64,000 nucleotides of DNA from Pseudomonas umsongensis (GTDB lineage Bacteria > Pseudomonadota > Gammaproteobacteria > Pseudomonadales > Pseudomonadaceae): positions 62,001 through 126,000 of the forward strand of contig NZ_NIWU01000005.1 of NCBI RefSeq assembly GCF_002236105.1, given 5' to 3'. Below the pieces are notes generated by a model. That model saw only the letters and a program-made list of their open reading frames with translations. It searched no databases and had not been told where the DNA came from. Shown here piece after piece: positions 27,732-36,430 of this stretch. Both the position numbers and the translations under genes were made by a program. Positions within the stretch are counted from its first letter, which is position 1. Every line of letters begins with the position of its first letter.

Positions 27732-28440
27732 GGGGGACCTCGGTAGGGGCAGTTTGCGTGGCATCGGCCGAGCGCTCGGCAAAGGTCGAATACAGATCCG
27801 TGAGCGCCTGCATGGAGGCCCGGTCCAGCGTGCGAACCGACTCCGGCAGGTTCGCCACGCGCGCGAGCAAGCGCGGTTCCAGACGTTGCCTCGTCGTTTC
27901 AAGATCGAATTCGAACAATTGATCCGCAAGCCGCGCCACATAACGCTCTTGCGGGTGATAGTCGAGGACCAGTTCGCCGGACCAGAGCCGGCTCAGGCGC
28001 TCGCGAAGTTCGTTGCCCTGGGGCCGACAATGCATCGGCAGCAGCACTTGCAACACTGCGCCCGAGCCGGCCGGTTGTGCCGTTAGCCAACGCTCGAACA
28101 TTTCGTCCAGCCATTCGGGACGGTGCAACGCGTCTGCGAGCAAATCACGAGCGGACTGCGCAAGGTCGCTGCGCAATTGCTGCCCCAACGCCTGCGCTCC
28201 CAGCAAGCTGTCAGCCAGATGCTCGATGACGCGCAAGATGCCGTCGGCGTAGCCTTGCGAAAAGGCATGGGCGTGAACCGCTTCGGCGTCACGCCGAGCC
28301 TGCTCTACACAATCACGGGCCCAGCGCTGGGCCTGTTGCTGCAACGCTCGACGTCGACGCGCGGCGGCGATGTCTTCGCGGGATACAAGCGCATCGCTCG
28401 CCGCGGGAAGGTCAGTCAGGGTTCGGATAGAGTCGAGCAT
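27721..28440 (-). CDS. sctL: T3SS stator protein SctL (OrgB-like)
   Basis: Peripheral stator that links the ATPase SctN to the cytoplasmic sorting platform. It is 239 residues from MLDSIRTLTDLP; the helical N-terminal half (AAARRRRALQQQAQRWARD) resembles FliH/OrgB, and the C-terminal domain binds the ATPase. OrgB of Salmonella is 226 residues. It begins inside the 3' end of sctK, so the two are translationally coupled. Confidence 0.85.
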   Translation of the reverse strand: MLDSIRTLTDLPAASDALVSREDIAAARRRRALQQQAQRWARDCVEQARRDAEAVHAHAFSQGYADGILRVIEHLADSLLGAQALGQQLRSDLAQSARDLLADALHRPEWLDEMFERWLTAQPAGSGAVLQVLLPMHCRPQGNELRERLSRLWSGELVLDYHPQERYVARLADQLFEFDLETTRQRLEPRLLARVANLPESVRTLDRASMQALTDLYSTFAERSADATQTAPTEVPHED

Positions 28441-28981
28441 GCTGCACCGCCAAAAAGAAAAGCGCTGTATCGGGTTGCGTGACTGGCCATTGCCTGTGCA
28501 GGCGAACAACCGGCTCGGAAAATTGCAGGGGAAGGCGTTCGAGCAAAGCTGGCGGTACCTGCTCGCACCAACTCCATAACGCATTGAGGCCGGCGGCGTC
28601 GACCTGCTCCATCGAAACAGGCGAGTTCCCGATCGTCAGGGCGCATCGAACACCCAGGCTGTAACCGGCGAACCGACGCAGGGGCAATGGCAGGCGAAGC
28701 AACGTCGCGCCTCGCGCCAGATCGGGCATCAAGCGATGAGCGCCCATCAGCCTTGCGATATAAGGTAACTGTCGCCAATGGCGAACCCATTGCTGCGCCA
28801 CCGCCGTCAGCGGCGGCGTCGCAGGTGATGCCCCCTGTTTTTCAAGCCCTTCGAGCAGTATTCGATTGAGCAGACTTCGTGCTTCAGGCCAGGTAAATTC
28901 CTCTGGCAAACGCAGGCGCTGCGGATGCAAGTAACTCAGGGGCTCGGCGAGAATCTGCGATAAAGACTCAACGTGCGACAT
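28412..28981 (-). CDS. sctK: T3SS sorting platform protein SctK (OrgA-like)
   Basis: 189 residues from MSHVESLSQILAEPLSYLHP, similar in size to OrgA (199). SctK connects the SctD inner ring with SctQ pods of the sorting platform. Sequence conservation is low in this family; the assignment rests on the LHPxRL N-terminal pattern and on its place between sctJ and sctL. The ATG overlaps the end of sctJ. Confidence 0.8.
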   Translation of the reverse strand: MSHVESLSQILAEPLSYLHPQRLRLPEEFTWPEARSLLNRILLEGLEKQGASPATPPLTAVAQQWVRHWRQLPYIARLMGAHRLMPDLARGATLLRLPLPLRRFAGYSLGVRCALTIGNSPVSMEQVDAAGLNALWSWCEQVPPALLERLPLQFSEPVVRLHRQWPVTQPDTALFFLAVQHARLYPNPD

Positions 28982-29690
28982 TACGCTGTCCTGCGCTTGA
29001 TTGGCGGTAAGCCCAGGCTGCGCCACTGGCCAACAGCAATCCGGTCAACGCGGACAACAACCACGTCCAGTGCGAATCCCCTTGCGTGGCGGCCACGGAC
29101 GGCGCGATATGCTGGGTCGGCGAGCGCCTGGACAGTACCACCGAGATGTTCTCGTACTCGACCGACGCAAAACTGTTCTTGAGAAACCGCTTGATGTCGG
29201 TGATCAGCAATTGCGGGTCGACGTCGAGTTCATGGATCGCCACTGCCGAGAGGTGGACAGGCGGCGTCTTGCGCCCGCCTTCGCCGGCCTCCAGGTCGTA
29301 ACTGACATGCACTCGCGCCGAAACCACGCCTTCGAGCACACCCAGCGACTGTTCGATTCGCTGCTCCAACGCCGAATAAAGCCGGGCTTTTTCAGCGCGG
29401 GGCGAGGCCACCAACGTGTCGGCAGGAAACATCTCTGCCACTTGCAGGCGCGGCCGCGAAGGCAAGGAATAGAGGTTGAGCAAATCAACCGCCGCGGAAA
29501 AATCGACCTGATTGATCTTCACCGCGTAACCAGTTTTGCCGGCATCGACTTTCACCGCCGCTATATTGTTGCGCAGCAGCACCGACAGCACTTCATTGGC
29601 CTGCTGCTGATCCAGCCCTTCAAGCAGATCGGGTTGGCGACACCCCGACAGCGCCAGGCACAACAGCATCAGCAAAATGCCTGGCTTCAT
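28968..29690 (-). CDS. sctJ: T3SS inner-ring lipoprotein SctJ (PrgK-like)
   Basis: 240 residues. A lipoprotein signal peptide ends in the lipobox LSGC, making Cys17 the lipid-anchored residue. The YscJ/FliF domain is clear (LLEGLDQQQANEVLSVLLRN, GVVSARVHVSYD). A C-terminal helix (WTWLLSALTGLLLASGAAWA) anchors it in the inner membrane. Its start overlaps the sctI stop in the ATGA pattern. Confidence 0.93.
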   Translation of the reverse strand: MKPGILLMLLCLALSGCRQPDLLEGLDQQQANEVLSVLLRNNIAAVKVDAGKTGYAVKINQVDFSAAVDLLNLYSLPSRPRLQVAEMFPADTLVASPRAEKARLYSALEQRIEQSLGVLEGVVSARVHVSYDLEAGEGGRKTPPVHLSAVAIHELDVDPQLLITDIKRFLKNSFASVEYENISVVLSRRSPTQHIAPSVAATQGDSHWTWLLSALTGLLLASGAAWAYRQSSAGQRNVAR

Positions 29691-29995
29691 GACGCACGCA
29701 ACAGGGTTTCGGCAGTACCTACCGCTTTGCGGACCAGTACGTTGAGCAGGTTGATGTCCACGTTGTATTGCCCAGTCAATTCCTGCAACTGGGCCAATAC
29801 TTCGGGACTGGTGATATTCGGGCTTTGCATCATCTGATTGATGGCTGAAACGTCCTGCTCGCTACTGACCGCGGAACCGGCAAATGCTTCGATCAATCGG
29901 GACTCAAGGGATACGATCGGGCCTTCGTGTGGGCCGCGCAGTTCCGTAAAGACTGCCCGGTCAATACCAGACAGAGAAATGTTTTGAATAGCCAT
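29687..29995 (-). CDS. sctI: T3SS inner rod/adaptor SctI (PrgJ-like)
   Basis: 102 residues, as in PrgJ (101). The C-terminal helix (YNVDINLLNVLVRKAVGTAETLLR) resembles the needle subunit and is the conserved part. It lies between the needle gene and the lipoprotein gene, as in prgHIJK, and links the needle to the export gate. Confidence 0.88.
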   Translation of the reverse strand: MAIQNISLSGIDRAVFTELRGPHEGPIVSLESRLIEAFAGSAVSSEQDVSAINQMMQSPNITSPEVLAQLQELTGQYNVDINLLNVLVRKAVGTAETLLRAS

Positions 29996-30055
29996 GCGAT
30001 GTACTCATGAAAATGGCCATCGTCACGTACCGATGGCCGGTCAAAAAAAGAAGAG

Positions 30056-30316
30056 TCAGCGAGCGGCCTGGATGATCGCCATGTCGATATCCTTGAAGCC
30101 CTTGATCGTGTTGGTCTGAGCGTTTCGAAACACCGTGTAGGACGAAAACGCGGCCTGATAAGCCGCCAGCAGACCCGGGTCCGATGCATCGTTCTTCAAG
30201 TCAAGCAGCGCTTTGTCCAGCGCAGTTTTGAGGGAGGCGGCGCCGTTTTCGAATGCCTCGGCCTGACGCCCGAGAAAGTCATCGGAAAAGTCGATGGGGA
30301 TAGCAATGTCGGCCAT
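30056..30316 (-). CDS. sctF: T3SS needle filament subunit SctF (PrgI-like)
   Basis: 86 residues forming a helix-turn-helix with the needle-family turn SDPGLLAAYQ and the C-terminal NTIKGFKDIDMAIIQ. It polymerises into the extracellular needle. AAGGTG precedes the ATG. PrgI is 80 residues; the extra length lies at the N-terminus. Confidence 0.92.
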   Translation of the reverse strand: MADIAIPIDFSDDFLGRQAEAFENGAASLKTALDKALLDLKNDASDPGLLAAYQAAFSSYTVFRNAQTNTIKGFKDIDMAIIQAAR

Positions 30317-30326
30317 GAATCACCTT

Positions 30327-31499
30327 TTAGCGTTGTGTAGGAAAATGCCATGATGACGAAGTCATCTTGATGTAGCCCTGCGGGCCGGTCTGGAACGACT
30401 TGCCCCCGAGCAAGTCGTCCTTGAGCTCGACGGTGAAGTGCACGTAGCGATCACCCCACTGCCGGTAAAAGCTGTCGATGTACCGGCGGGCGTTCGCCAG
30501 TTCGGAATCCTGCAAATTGCCTGCAACGGCAAACGTGACACTGTCCTCGTGCTCAATGCGGCTGTAGGCCAGCGACAGCCGCTGCAAACCCTCTTGCGCC
30601 AGATCGACGAGCTGCTTGTCCTCCTGCATTTGCACCGTTATGTCCTGGGCATAAGGCGCGGCCGAGAGCAGTACATCGAGCAGTTTTGCCTGCTTTAGAG
30701 GGGTGAGCAGATTGCGTTGTGCACTCAGCAACAGGCGCGGTACCGAAGGATCCTTCAGGTCTATGGAGTGCCAGGCCAGTTGCGGATCATGGTCGACCAG
30801 CAGTTGCTCGAGCCGACGACGCTCCTGATCCATCACCAGCACTTTGCCGCTCAGTGTGTTGTGGCGCACCAGCACTTGGCGACTCCAGCCGGCATCCCGT
30901 TCGGAAGTCACGAACACATAGATCGCATTGTCACGACCGCTCAACACCTTGGCCTCGTCACTGGCTCCAATGATCAACGCGCGAACATCGGTTTCAGGTG
31001 TGGGTCCAGGCATCGACCAGATGCCGACCACGGTGACCAGGGCAGCCAGCGCCAATCCGCTGGCGAGCCATCCAGACCAACGGGCACGCCACCACGCGAC
31101 AGCCACGGCGTCAAAGGTAGCGTCAGGTTGCAGCCCGAGAAGTTCGGGTGCCCAGGGCTGGTCTTCAGGTCGCACGGCGATTTGCAGGCTGCCGATCTGC
31201 ACCCTGGTCTGGAAAGCACAGTGGCGTATTTCCGTTGACTCATCGAGCACCCGCAGCGGCAGGCCTTGCGGCGTGACTTGACCGGCCAATACCTCAAAGT
31301 TGCATCCCCCCGACTCCAGGGGAACGAAGATGGCATCCGCTGGGACACTGGCAATCAGTCCCCCTTCTCCTAGTAGATCCACAGTCCCTACCACGAACAG
31401 GGTTGTGCCTGCGCCGAGGGGGAATTCGCAACCTTGCAGCGCGCCATTGAGTATCCGTAGAACGCAAGGTTGTGGGTCAGGTGCCGTCAGAACTGTCAC
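30327..31499 (-). CDS. sctD: T3SS inner-membrane ring SctD (PrgH-like)
   Basis: 390 residues, as PrgH (392). A cytoplasmic FHA-like domain (1-120) is followed by one transmembrane helix (about 143-163, WLASGLALAALVTVVGIW) and a periplasmic ring-building region. The start is GTG at 31499, with GGAG eight bases upstream. It opens the sctD-F-I-J-K-L-orgC block, separated from iagB by 126 bases that hold no recognisable element. Confidence 0.9.
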   Translation of the reverse strand: MTVLTAPDPQPCVLRILNGALQGCEFPLGAGTTLFVVGTVDLLGEGGLIASVPADAIFVPLESGGCNFEVLAGQVTPQGLPLRVLDESTEIRHCAFQTRVQIGSLQIAVRPEDQPWAPELLGLQPDATFDAVAVAWWRARWSGWLASGLALAALVTVVGIWSMPGPTPETDVRALIIGASDEAKVLSGRDNAIYVFVTSERDAGWSRQVLVRHNTLSGKVLVMDQERRRLEQLLVDHDPQLAWHSIDLKDPSVPRLLLSAQRNLLTPLKQAKLLDVLLSAAPYAQDITVQMQEDKQLVDLAQEGLQRLSLAYSRIEHEDSVTFAVAGNLQDSELANARRYIDSFYRQWGDRYVHFTVELKDDLLGGKSFQTGPQGYIKMTSSSWHFPTQR

Positions 31500-31625
31500 C
31501 GTTCAAGCTCCAGGGCTATGAAATGAACGGGCATGGTAGAAAGGCTGGCTGCAGGCTTCATGATCGAATTCTGCTGATTGTGCCCTGCAGAGCATCAGAA
31601 TCTGGCGCCAGCGCTCATGACACCC

Positions 31626-32078
31626 TCATTGTCGAGCCAGGGAAAACACCTGATAACGCTGCCAGACCTTGCGCGCATAGCGCAGGCGCTCAGCTTGCCG
31701 ATGCGCAGAATTGCCGGCGTTATACGCACCCACTGCCGTCCAGTTGTAGCCATAACGCGCGATAAAATCGGCAAGCACCGACGCACCGACTTCAACTGAC
31801 AGGCAAGGATCAGCCAGCAGGCGCTGCTCAGTGATGCCCTGGGTGCTCAAACGGGGTAAATGATGGCTGTTGATCTGCATTAACCCGATGTCTCGAGAAC
31901 CGTCCTTGTTGTAGTTCATTGCGTTCGGATTCTGTCCCGACTCGACATCGGCAATCGCTCGAAGCAGTTCGGGTTCAATCGCATGTCGCGCCCCCGCCTG
32001 ACTCCAGCACCAGGCTTGCGCCTGGCCCGCGCCAAGGCACACCAGCACCGTTAGCCACTTGATTCTGCGCGGTATCAT
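31626..32078 (-). CDS. iagB: T3SS-associated lytic transglycosylase IagB
   Basis: 150 residues with a signal peptide (MIPRRIKWLTVLVCLGAGQA). The SLT lysozyme-like domain has the catalytic glutamate in DVESGQNPNAMN and the motif DIGLMQINSHHL. It opens the peptidoglycan for needle assembly. Its ATG overlaps the hilA stop as ATGA, the same hilA-iagB coupling as in Salmonella. Confidence 0.93.
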   Translation of the reverse strand: MIPRRIKWLTVLVCLGAGQAQAWCWSQAGARHAIEPELLRAIADVESGQNPNAMNYNKDGSRDIGLMQINSHHLPRLSTQGITEQRLLADPCLSVEVGASVLADFIARYGYNWTAVGAYNAGNSAHRQAERLRYARKVWQRYQVFSLARQ

Positions 32079-33736
32079 GCCAAGCGCCGCTCGCTGACCA
32101 GCGTCGGTCGCTTGCGAACAGGATGTTCCTGGGTCAAGGCCTGATAGGGCACATGAGGCGATCGTTGCAAAGAACTCCAGAGCGGCTCAGCCACCGGACC
32201 ACCTGACAGTCCGGACCAACGTGACGACGCAATGCCATCAAGGGATCGCAGTCTGGCCAGAGTCCGCCAGTTCGCATACAGGTCGCGGGCATTGAATGGA
32301 TTGACGCCGAACAGCACATTCCAGGCGGCCAGTCCCTGTTCACCGATTGCGCTTTCGCAAAGCCCGGCTTGTTCGAGCTCGTCCCAGGCTGCCGCGTGCT
32401 GGTCAAAATAAGCCAATACCACGGCATAGAGAATCACCAGCAAAGAATTGCCCGACGCGCCTTGTTGCAGGGCTCGACGAGCCATCAGCAAGGCCGACTC
32501 GGGACTTGCGGCAAGCGCAATGCGCATACGCAAGACCTGCGTCCTTACGCAATCAGGATCATGCCGCAGAGCGTTGTCGATGCTTAGCGCGGCCTGCTCG
32601 TTGCGCCGCCAGAACCAGTGATGCCAGGCATGAAAGTAATGAACGTCAGCCTGATCGGCAGTCAGCAAACAGCGTCGGAAAAGCACCTGGGCCGCGTGCT
32701 CGCAGCCTCGCAGACTGGTGAGCAAAGCCTGGCGGGCCAATGCAGGGATGTTGCCTGGGTCCAATGCCAAGGCACTGGAAATCGCCGATTGTGCCTCATC
32801 GATTGCCCGGCCCTGATCACACAATCCGATCATTGCCTGCCCCAGCCATGCATCCGCCAAACCGTACCAGGACAGTGTGTGCCCGCCATCGAGCTTCAGG
32901 CACTGGCGAAACTGTACCAGCGCATCGCGCAGACTTTGCGGAGTGTGCTGCTGCACGCTGCACAAACCACGCAGGTACGCCACCGCGGCCGGGTAGGACG
33001 CGCACGCATCACCAACAATATGCAAGCCCGGAATACGCTGCGCAACCACACACGTCAGTGCCCCAAGCGACGCCCCGAGATCACTTGCATCCAGTGTCTG
33101 ACCATGCAGCAGAGCGTGATCGCGGCCACGGATCAACTCGACCGACCATTGTTGCTGATCGGCCGAGCCGCTACAGCGCCCGCTCAAGCAGAAGTCCGCG
33201 GACAACTGCCCGACCAGCGACCGCACATCGACCGGTTGAGCATAGGCCGCCATCAATCCCGAGGGAATGACGCGCAACACCTCACCGAACGCCAAAGTCA
33301 ACTGACGGATCATCAGATCCTGCAGATCCAGCGCTGCTGTCTCCCCCTGATTGCGAAACGGCAGAACAGCCAGCGAAGGCGCCACGGTACTCGCCTGACC
33401 CGTTGTGTCGAGTTCAACAACCGCACAGGTAAATCGATAACCATGGCCGTACACGGTCGTAATGAAATCCTTGTTTTCCCTGAGCAGCTTGCGCAATGCA
33501 TAAATGCAGCGGGTCAACGATTCTTCGGCGGCATCCATTTCGGGCCATACGTGATCCAGCAAATAATCCTTGCTGACCACCGTCCCCGCTGACTTCAATA
33601 GCAGGCGCAGTACGTTTAACTCTTTGGGTGGGACGTGAACCCCCTCTCCATCTCGCATCAGCGTTCCATCGCTTTGCAATAGCCAGTGGTCAAAAACGAA
33701 TGACTTGACCGGCGATAGATCAGTTGCAATGTCCAT
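32075..33736 (-). CDS. hilA: HilA-like T3SS master activator
   Basis: An N-terminal OmpR/ToxR-type winged helix (about 10-110: KSFVFDHWLLQSDGTLM, PPKELNVLRLLLKSAG, EESLTRCIYALRKLL, TVYGHGYRF) closely resembles Salmonella HilA. The remaining 440 residues are helical repeats of TPR type. With the ATG at 33736 the protein is 553 residues, the length of HilA. A TTG at 33778 would add 14 residues but has no good ribosome site. HilA activates the prg/org and inv/spa operons; here those genes are collinear on one strand. Three TCCTA repeats lie upstream. Confidence 0.9.
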   Translation of the reverse strand: MDIATDLSPVKSFVFDHWLLQSDGTLMRDGEGVHVPPKELNVLRLLLKSAGTVVSKDYLLDHVWPEMDAAEESLTRCIYALRKLLRENKDFITTVYGHGYRFTCAVVELDTTGQASTVAPSLAVLPFRNQGETAALDLQDLMIRQLTLAFGEVLRVIPSGLMAAYAQPVDVRSLVGQLSADFCLSGRCSGSADQQQWSVELIRGRDHALLHGQTLDASDLGASLGALTCVVAQRIPGLHIVGDACASYPAAVAYLRGLCSVQQHTPQSLRDALVQFRQCLKLDGGHTLSWYGLADAWLGQAMIGLCDQGRAIDEAQSAISSALALDPGNIPALARQALLTSLRGCEHAAQVLFRRCLLTADQADVHYFHAWHHWFWRRNEQAALSIDNALRHDPDCVRTQVLRMRIALAASPESALLMARRALQQGASGNSLLVILYAVVLAYFDQHAAAWDELEQAGLCESAIGEQGLAAWNVLFGVNPFNARDLYANWRTLARLRSLDGIASSRWSGLSGGPVAEPLWSSLQRSPHVPYQALTQEHPVRKRPTLVSERRLA

Positions 33737-33819
33737 ACTTTGAAATTTCTCTATAGAAAGTTGCTCAAGCGCAATCAAGCCTGTGAGTGATCAGGCTCAA
33801 GATGACAAGCGCTTGACTA

Positions 33820-33871
33820 TAGGAAATTGAGCAGGAGGATTCCGTAGGACTATCACCTCCATGGCGTAGGA
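33820..33871 (-). promoter_or_regulatory. Triple TCCTA repeat upstream of hilA
   Basis: On the minus strand TTTCCTACG, AGTCCTACG and TTTCCTATA occur with TCCTA at 33867-33871, 33845-33849 and 33820-33824, spaced 22 and 25 bases. That is close to two helical turns, as expected of an activator array. They lie 84-135 bases from the hilA start in an AT-rich 169-base gap. Confidence 0.4.
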
Positions 33872-33905
33872 AATTACGACAATAACTGTAAGCTCTCTTT
33901 AAAAA

Positions 33906-34151
33906 TCATGCCCCCCTCACCAAACGACAAATGTCACCAACCGTCCGCCACTCCTTCACAGCAGCAGCCGGTAGATCGACACCAAACGCCTCATTGACAG
34001 ACATAACAATTTCTACAACACCCAGGGAATCAACACACAAATCTTCCACCAGTCGTGAGTCCGCCTTGATCGTCCGTCGATCAACCTGTAGATAACCCGA
34101 CAGCATCTGTATAACCTGACGTTCAAGATCATCATTCATAAAACCCGGCAT
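33906..34151 (-). CDS. iacP: T3SS acyl carrier protein IacP
   Basis: 81 residues from MPGFMNDDLERQV, with GGAGG five bases before the ATG. The phosphopantetheine site is DSL at residues 41-43 (serine 42) within VEDLCVDSLGVVEIVM. Salmonella iacP lies at the same place, after the sip genes, and affects secretion of translocators and effectors. The DSL motif argues that it is a working carrier. Confidence 0.9.
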   Translation of the reverse strand: MPGFMNDDLERQVIQMLSGYLQVDRRTIKADSRLVEDLCVDSLGVVEIVMSVNEAFGVDLPAAAVKEWRTVGDICRLVRGA

Positions 34152-34190
34152 TATTACCTCCAACAAAAAATTCGGTGCGGCAGCTTCGCT

Positions 34191-35288
34191 TCAAAAATTC
34201 AACATAGCCTTCAACATATCTGCGTACTGATTCAGATGTGCAGACAAGGTCTTATTGAAGTTATCGTGATAGGAGTTGGCGTTTGAATATTTCTGGGTGA
34301 ATGATTGCAGTGTGTTCTTCATGCGTTCTTCCTGGGCATTGAAGCCGGTTTGCCAGTACTGGAATTTCGCGTTATCCCAAGTAATCCAATAAACATTGGG
34401 CGGTAAACCGTTCATCATCGTCGTCAACGGTCCGAGGTCCATGACCACACTGAACGTACCGTTCCCGTTATTGCGAAGGCTGGTGGCAGGCAGGCCTAAC
34501 GCCTTGAGCCATTTTTCCGCTTCCTCCCTGGAAGCGCCTGGAGGGGGAAACATGCCTGGAGCGGGAAACAATACTGCCGCAGCGTTTGGGGGTGAGTATT
34601 TTTTAATCAGCGCATTCAACGCATGCCTGATATTGCCCGCATTTAAATCGACCTCCTTACCTTCGTTCGCGCCTTTGATCCAGTCCTTTAACTTTGCGCT
34701 TACCTCTTCGTTGAAGTCTTTAAAGAATTCCGAGTAAGCCGCAATGATATGTTCATAGCCGGCCAGATAGCCGTTTTTGATCAGGTTGATCAACTCCAGC
34801 AGTTTGTCAAAGAAATCATTCGATGAACTGATGCTCTGTTCGAACGCTTCGGCTACTTCCGTCGGCGGCGAGAACCTTTCTTGCAGATCGAGCTGAATAT
34901 GCTCCTGAGCAACGTCCAGGCATTGGCGCTGTTCCGGCGGCAGGGTTTCTTGGCAATGCGTCATCACCGCGCCACACTGGCGCAACTGCTGCGCCCACAT
35001 TTGCCTGCGCTCGGCTTTGGCCTGAACCAGATCACCAAGCTCTGCAATGAGGGTTTGCTCCGCTGCGCCCGCTAACAGTTTCTCGACCATTCTTTCAGCG
35101 CCCGATTGGAGCTTGAGCATGGTTCCAAGGTTGCGACTCAATTCCTTTGCCGAACGATCCAGCAATTGCCCGACGGAAGAAGCGGATTGATTCTCGAAAG
35201 GAATTTCGGGTGGTAAAGGTGCGTCGGTAACAACGTTTAAATTGACCGACGATTTAACGGCTTGCAGTGTGTAATTGGAAATTATCAT
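34191..35288 (-). CDS. sctA: T3SS needle-tip protein SctA (SipD/IpaD-like)
   Basis: 365 residues, near SipD (343). The N-terminal region is polar; a central coiled coil (about 40-190) and the C-terminal helix with NSYHDNFNKTLSAHLNQYAD match the IpaD family. It caps the needle and controls insertion of SctE/SctB. It follows sctB after 13 bases. The DNA here is visibly richer in A and T than the housekeeping genes. Confidence 0.85.
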   Translation of the reverse strand: MIISNYTLQAVKSSVNLNVVTDAPLPPEIPFENQSASSVGQLLDRSAKELSRNLGTMLKLQSGAERMVEKLLAGAAEQTLIAELGDLVQAKAERRQMWAQQLRQCGAVMTHCQETLPPEQRQCLDVAQEHIQLDLQERFSPPTEVAEAFEQSISSSNDFFDKLLELINLIKNGYLAGYEHIIAAYSEFFKDFNEEVSAKLKDWIKGANEGKEVDLNAGNIRHALNALIKKYSPPNAAAVLFPAPGMFPPPGASREEAEKWLKALGLPATSLRNNGNGTFSVVMDLGPLTTMMNGLPPNVYWITWDNAKFQYWQTGFNAQEERMKNTLQSFTQKYSNANSYHDNFNKTLSAHLNQYADMLKAMLNF

Positions 35289-35301
35289 TGTATTTCCCTA
35301 C

Positions 35302-36405
35302 TCAAGCCATTCTGCCAATGACTTCAATCCGCGATTGAAATAACTGCATCACTATGTCCATGAGTTTTTGCAAGAGCGCCGCATCGGCCGAGTCTTTTGC
35401 CCCGACTTCATCGCTCAAGCTCTTTTGTGTGCTTTGCACATTTTCTTGCAATACCTGTTCCTGCCGCGCCGCATGCTCGGCCATGCGAACTATGGTGGAG
35501 ACAAGCTGACTCATGACCGTCGATATCGAGTTAAGCGCTCGACCGATTTCGAGTTTCCTTTCAATGCCTTTGCTGCTCATCTGGCTGAGCCAGTCCGACG
35601 ATTGGCCAACCTTCTGTGCCTTGGAAATTTCCTCGTTGAACCATTGCTGCTCCTTGGGTGTAAGGGTCGAGCCCTCGGGTTTGAAATCCACTGGTTTCAT
35701 CCGGCGGGAATCATCGAACACCGTTACCTTGTAGGTCGTTTCCGGGTTCCAGTCAGTGCGGTTGCGATCACGTGTAAGGTCACGTTCGATGTTGCCAGCG
35801 TCCAGGGCGTTGCGTTTATGCAGGCTGATATCAGTATGTTTTTGCGCAAGCCCTTGAAAGGTCTTGACCATGGCAAAGCCGGCGATTACACCGGAGACCA
35901 CCGCTGCCGTGACGGCGCTGTAGATCGCCGCCCTGCCGGATTCCATGATGGCCTCGCCCTGGAGTTTGCTGGCCTCGGCCTGCATCACACTGAAATGCCC
36001 GCGCAGTGCTGCGTTGGCGACCCGCGCAATGTTGACCGCGATGATCGCGGCGATCAGCACGTTGGCGTGTTTTTCCCAGGCCCCCGGATCGAAGATCAGA
36101 TCGTTACGCACTTCATCGCTGACCATCAACCGGGCCGCAGTGAAGTCTTGCCAGTCGGATTCGGTGGGTTGATAGGCATCGATCGCGTTCTCAAGCTCCT
36201 GCGCCGTAGGAAAAGCCGAGTTACTGCTCTGGAGTATTTGCTTTGCAACGCTCCCGTCTGACAGGGCCGGCTGTAAAAGCCTTTTTCCATTAAGTTCTTT
36301 GGAGAACTGTTCCTGAGCAACCAACTCGCTCAGGCCCGCATCGTTGACCGGATCGTGCGCCGGGACCGCTGGCATGCGCACAGGCGTTGCGTTTATTTGA
36401 GACAT
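35302..36405 (-). CDS. sctB: T3SS minor translocator SctB (SipC/IpaC-like)
   Basis: 367 residues from MSQINATPVRMPAVP, preceded by AAGGA. A hydrophobic segment near residues 195-225 (AAIYSAVTAAVVSGVIAGFAM) would insert in the host membrane. The C-terminal third is helical, as in SipC, and may contact host factors. No signal peptide. Sequence similarity in this family is weak; gene order (after sctE, before sctA) supports the call. Confidence 0.82.
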   Translation of the reverse strand: MSQINATPVRMPAVPAHDPVNDAGLSELVAQEQFSKELNGKRLLQPALSDGSVAKQILQSSNSAFPTAQELENAIDAYQPTESDWQDFTAARLMVSDEVRNDLIFDPGAWEKHANVLIAAIIAVNIARVANAALRGHFSVMQAEASKLQGEAIMESGRAAIYSAVTAAVVSGVIAGFAMVKTFQGLAQKHTDISLHKRNALDAGNIERDLTRDRNRTDWNPETTYKVTVFDDSRRMKPVDFKPEGSTLTPKEQQWFNEEISKAQKVGQSSDWLSQMSSKGIERKLEIGRALNSISTVMSQLVSTIVRMAEHAARQEQVLQENVQSTQKSLSDEVGAKDSADAALLQKLMDIVMQLFQSRIEVIGRMA

Positions 36406-36430
36406 GACGAATTCCTTTTTATGAGCAGGT

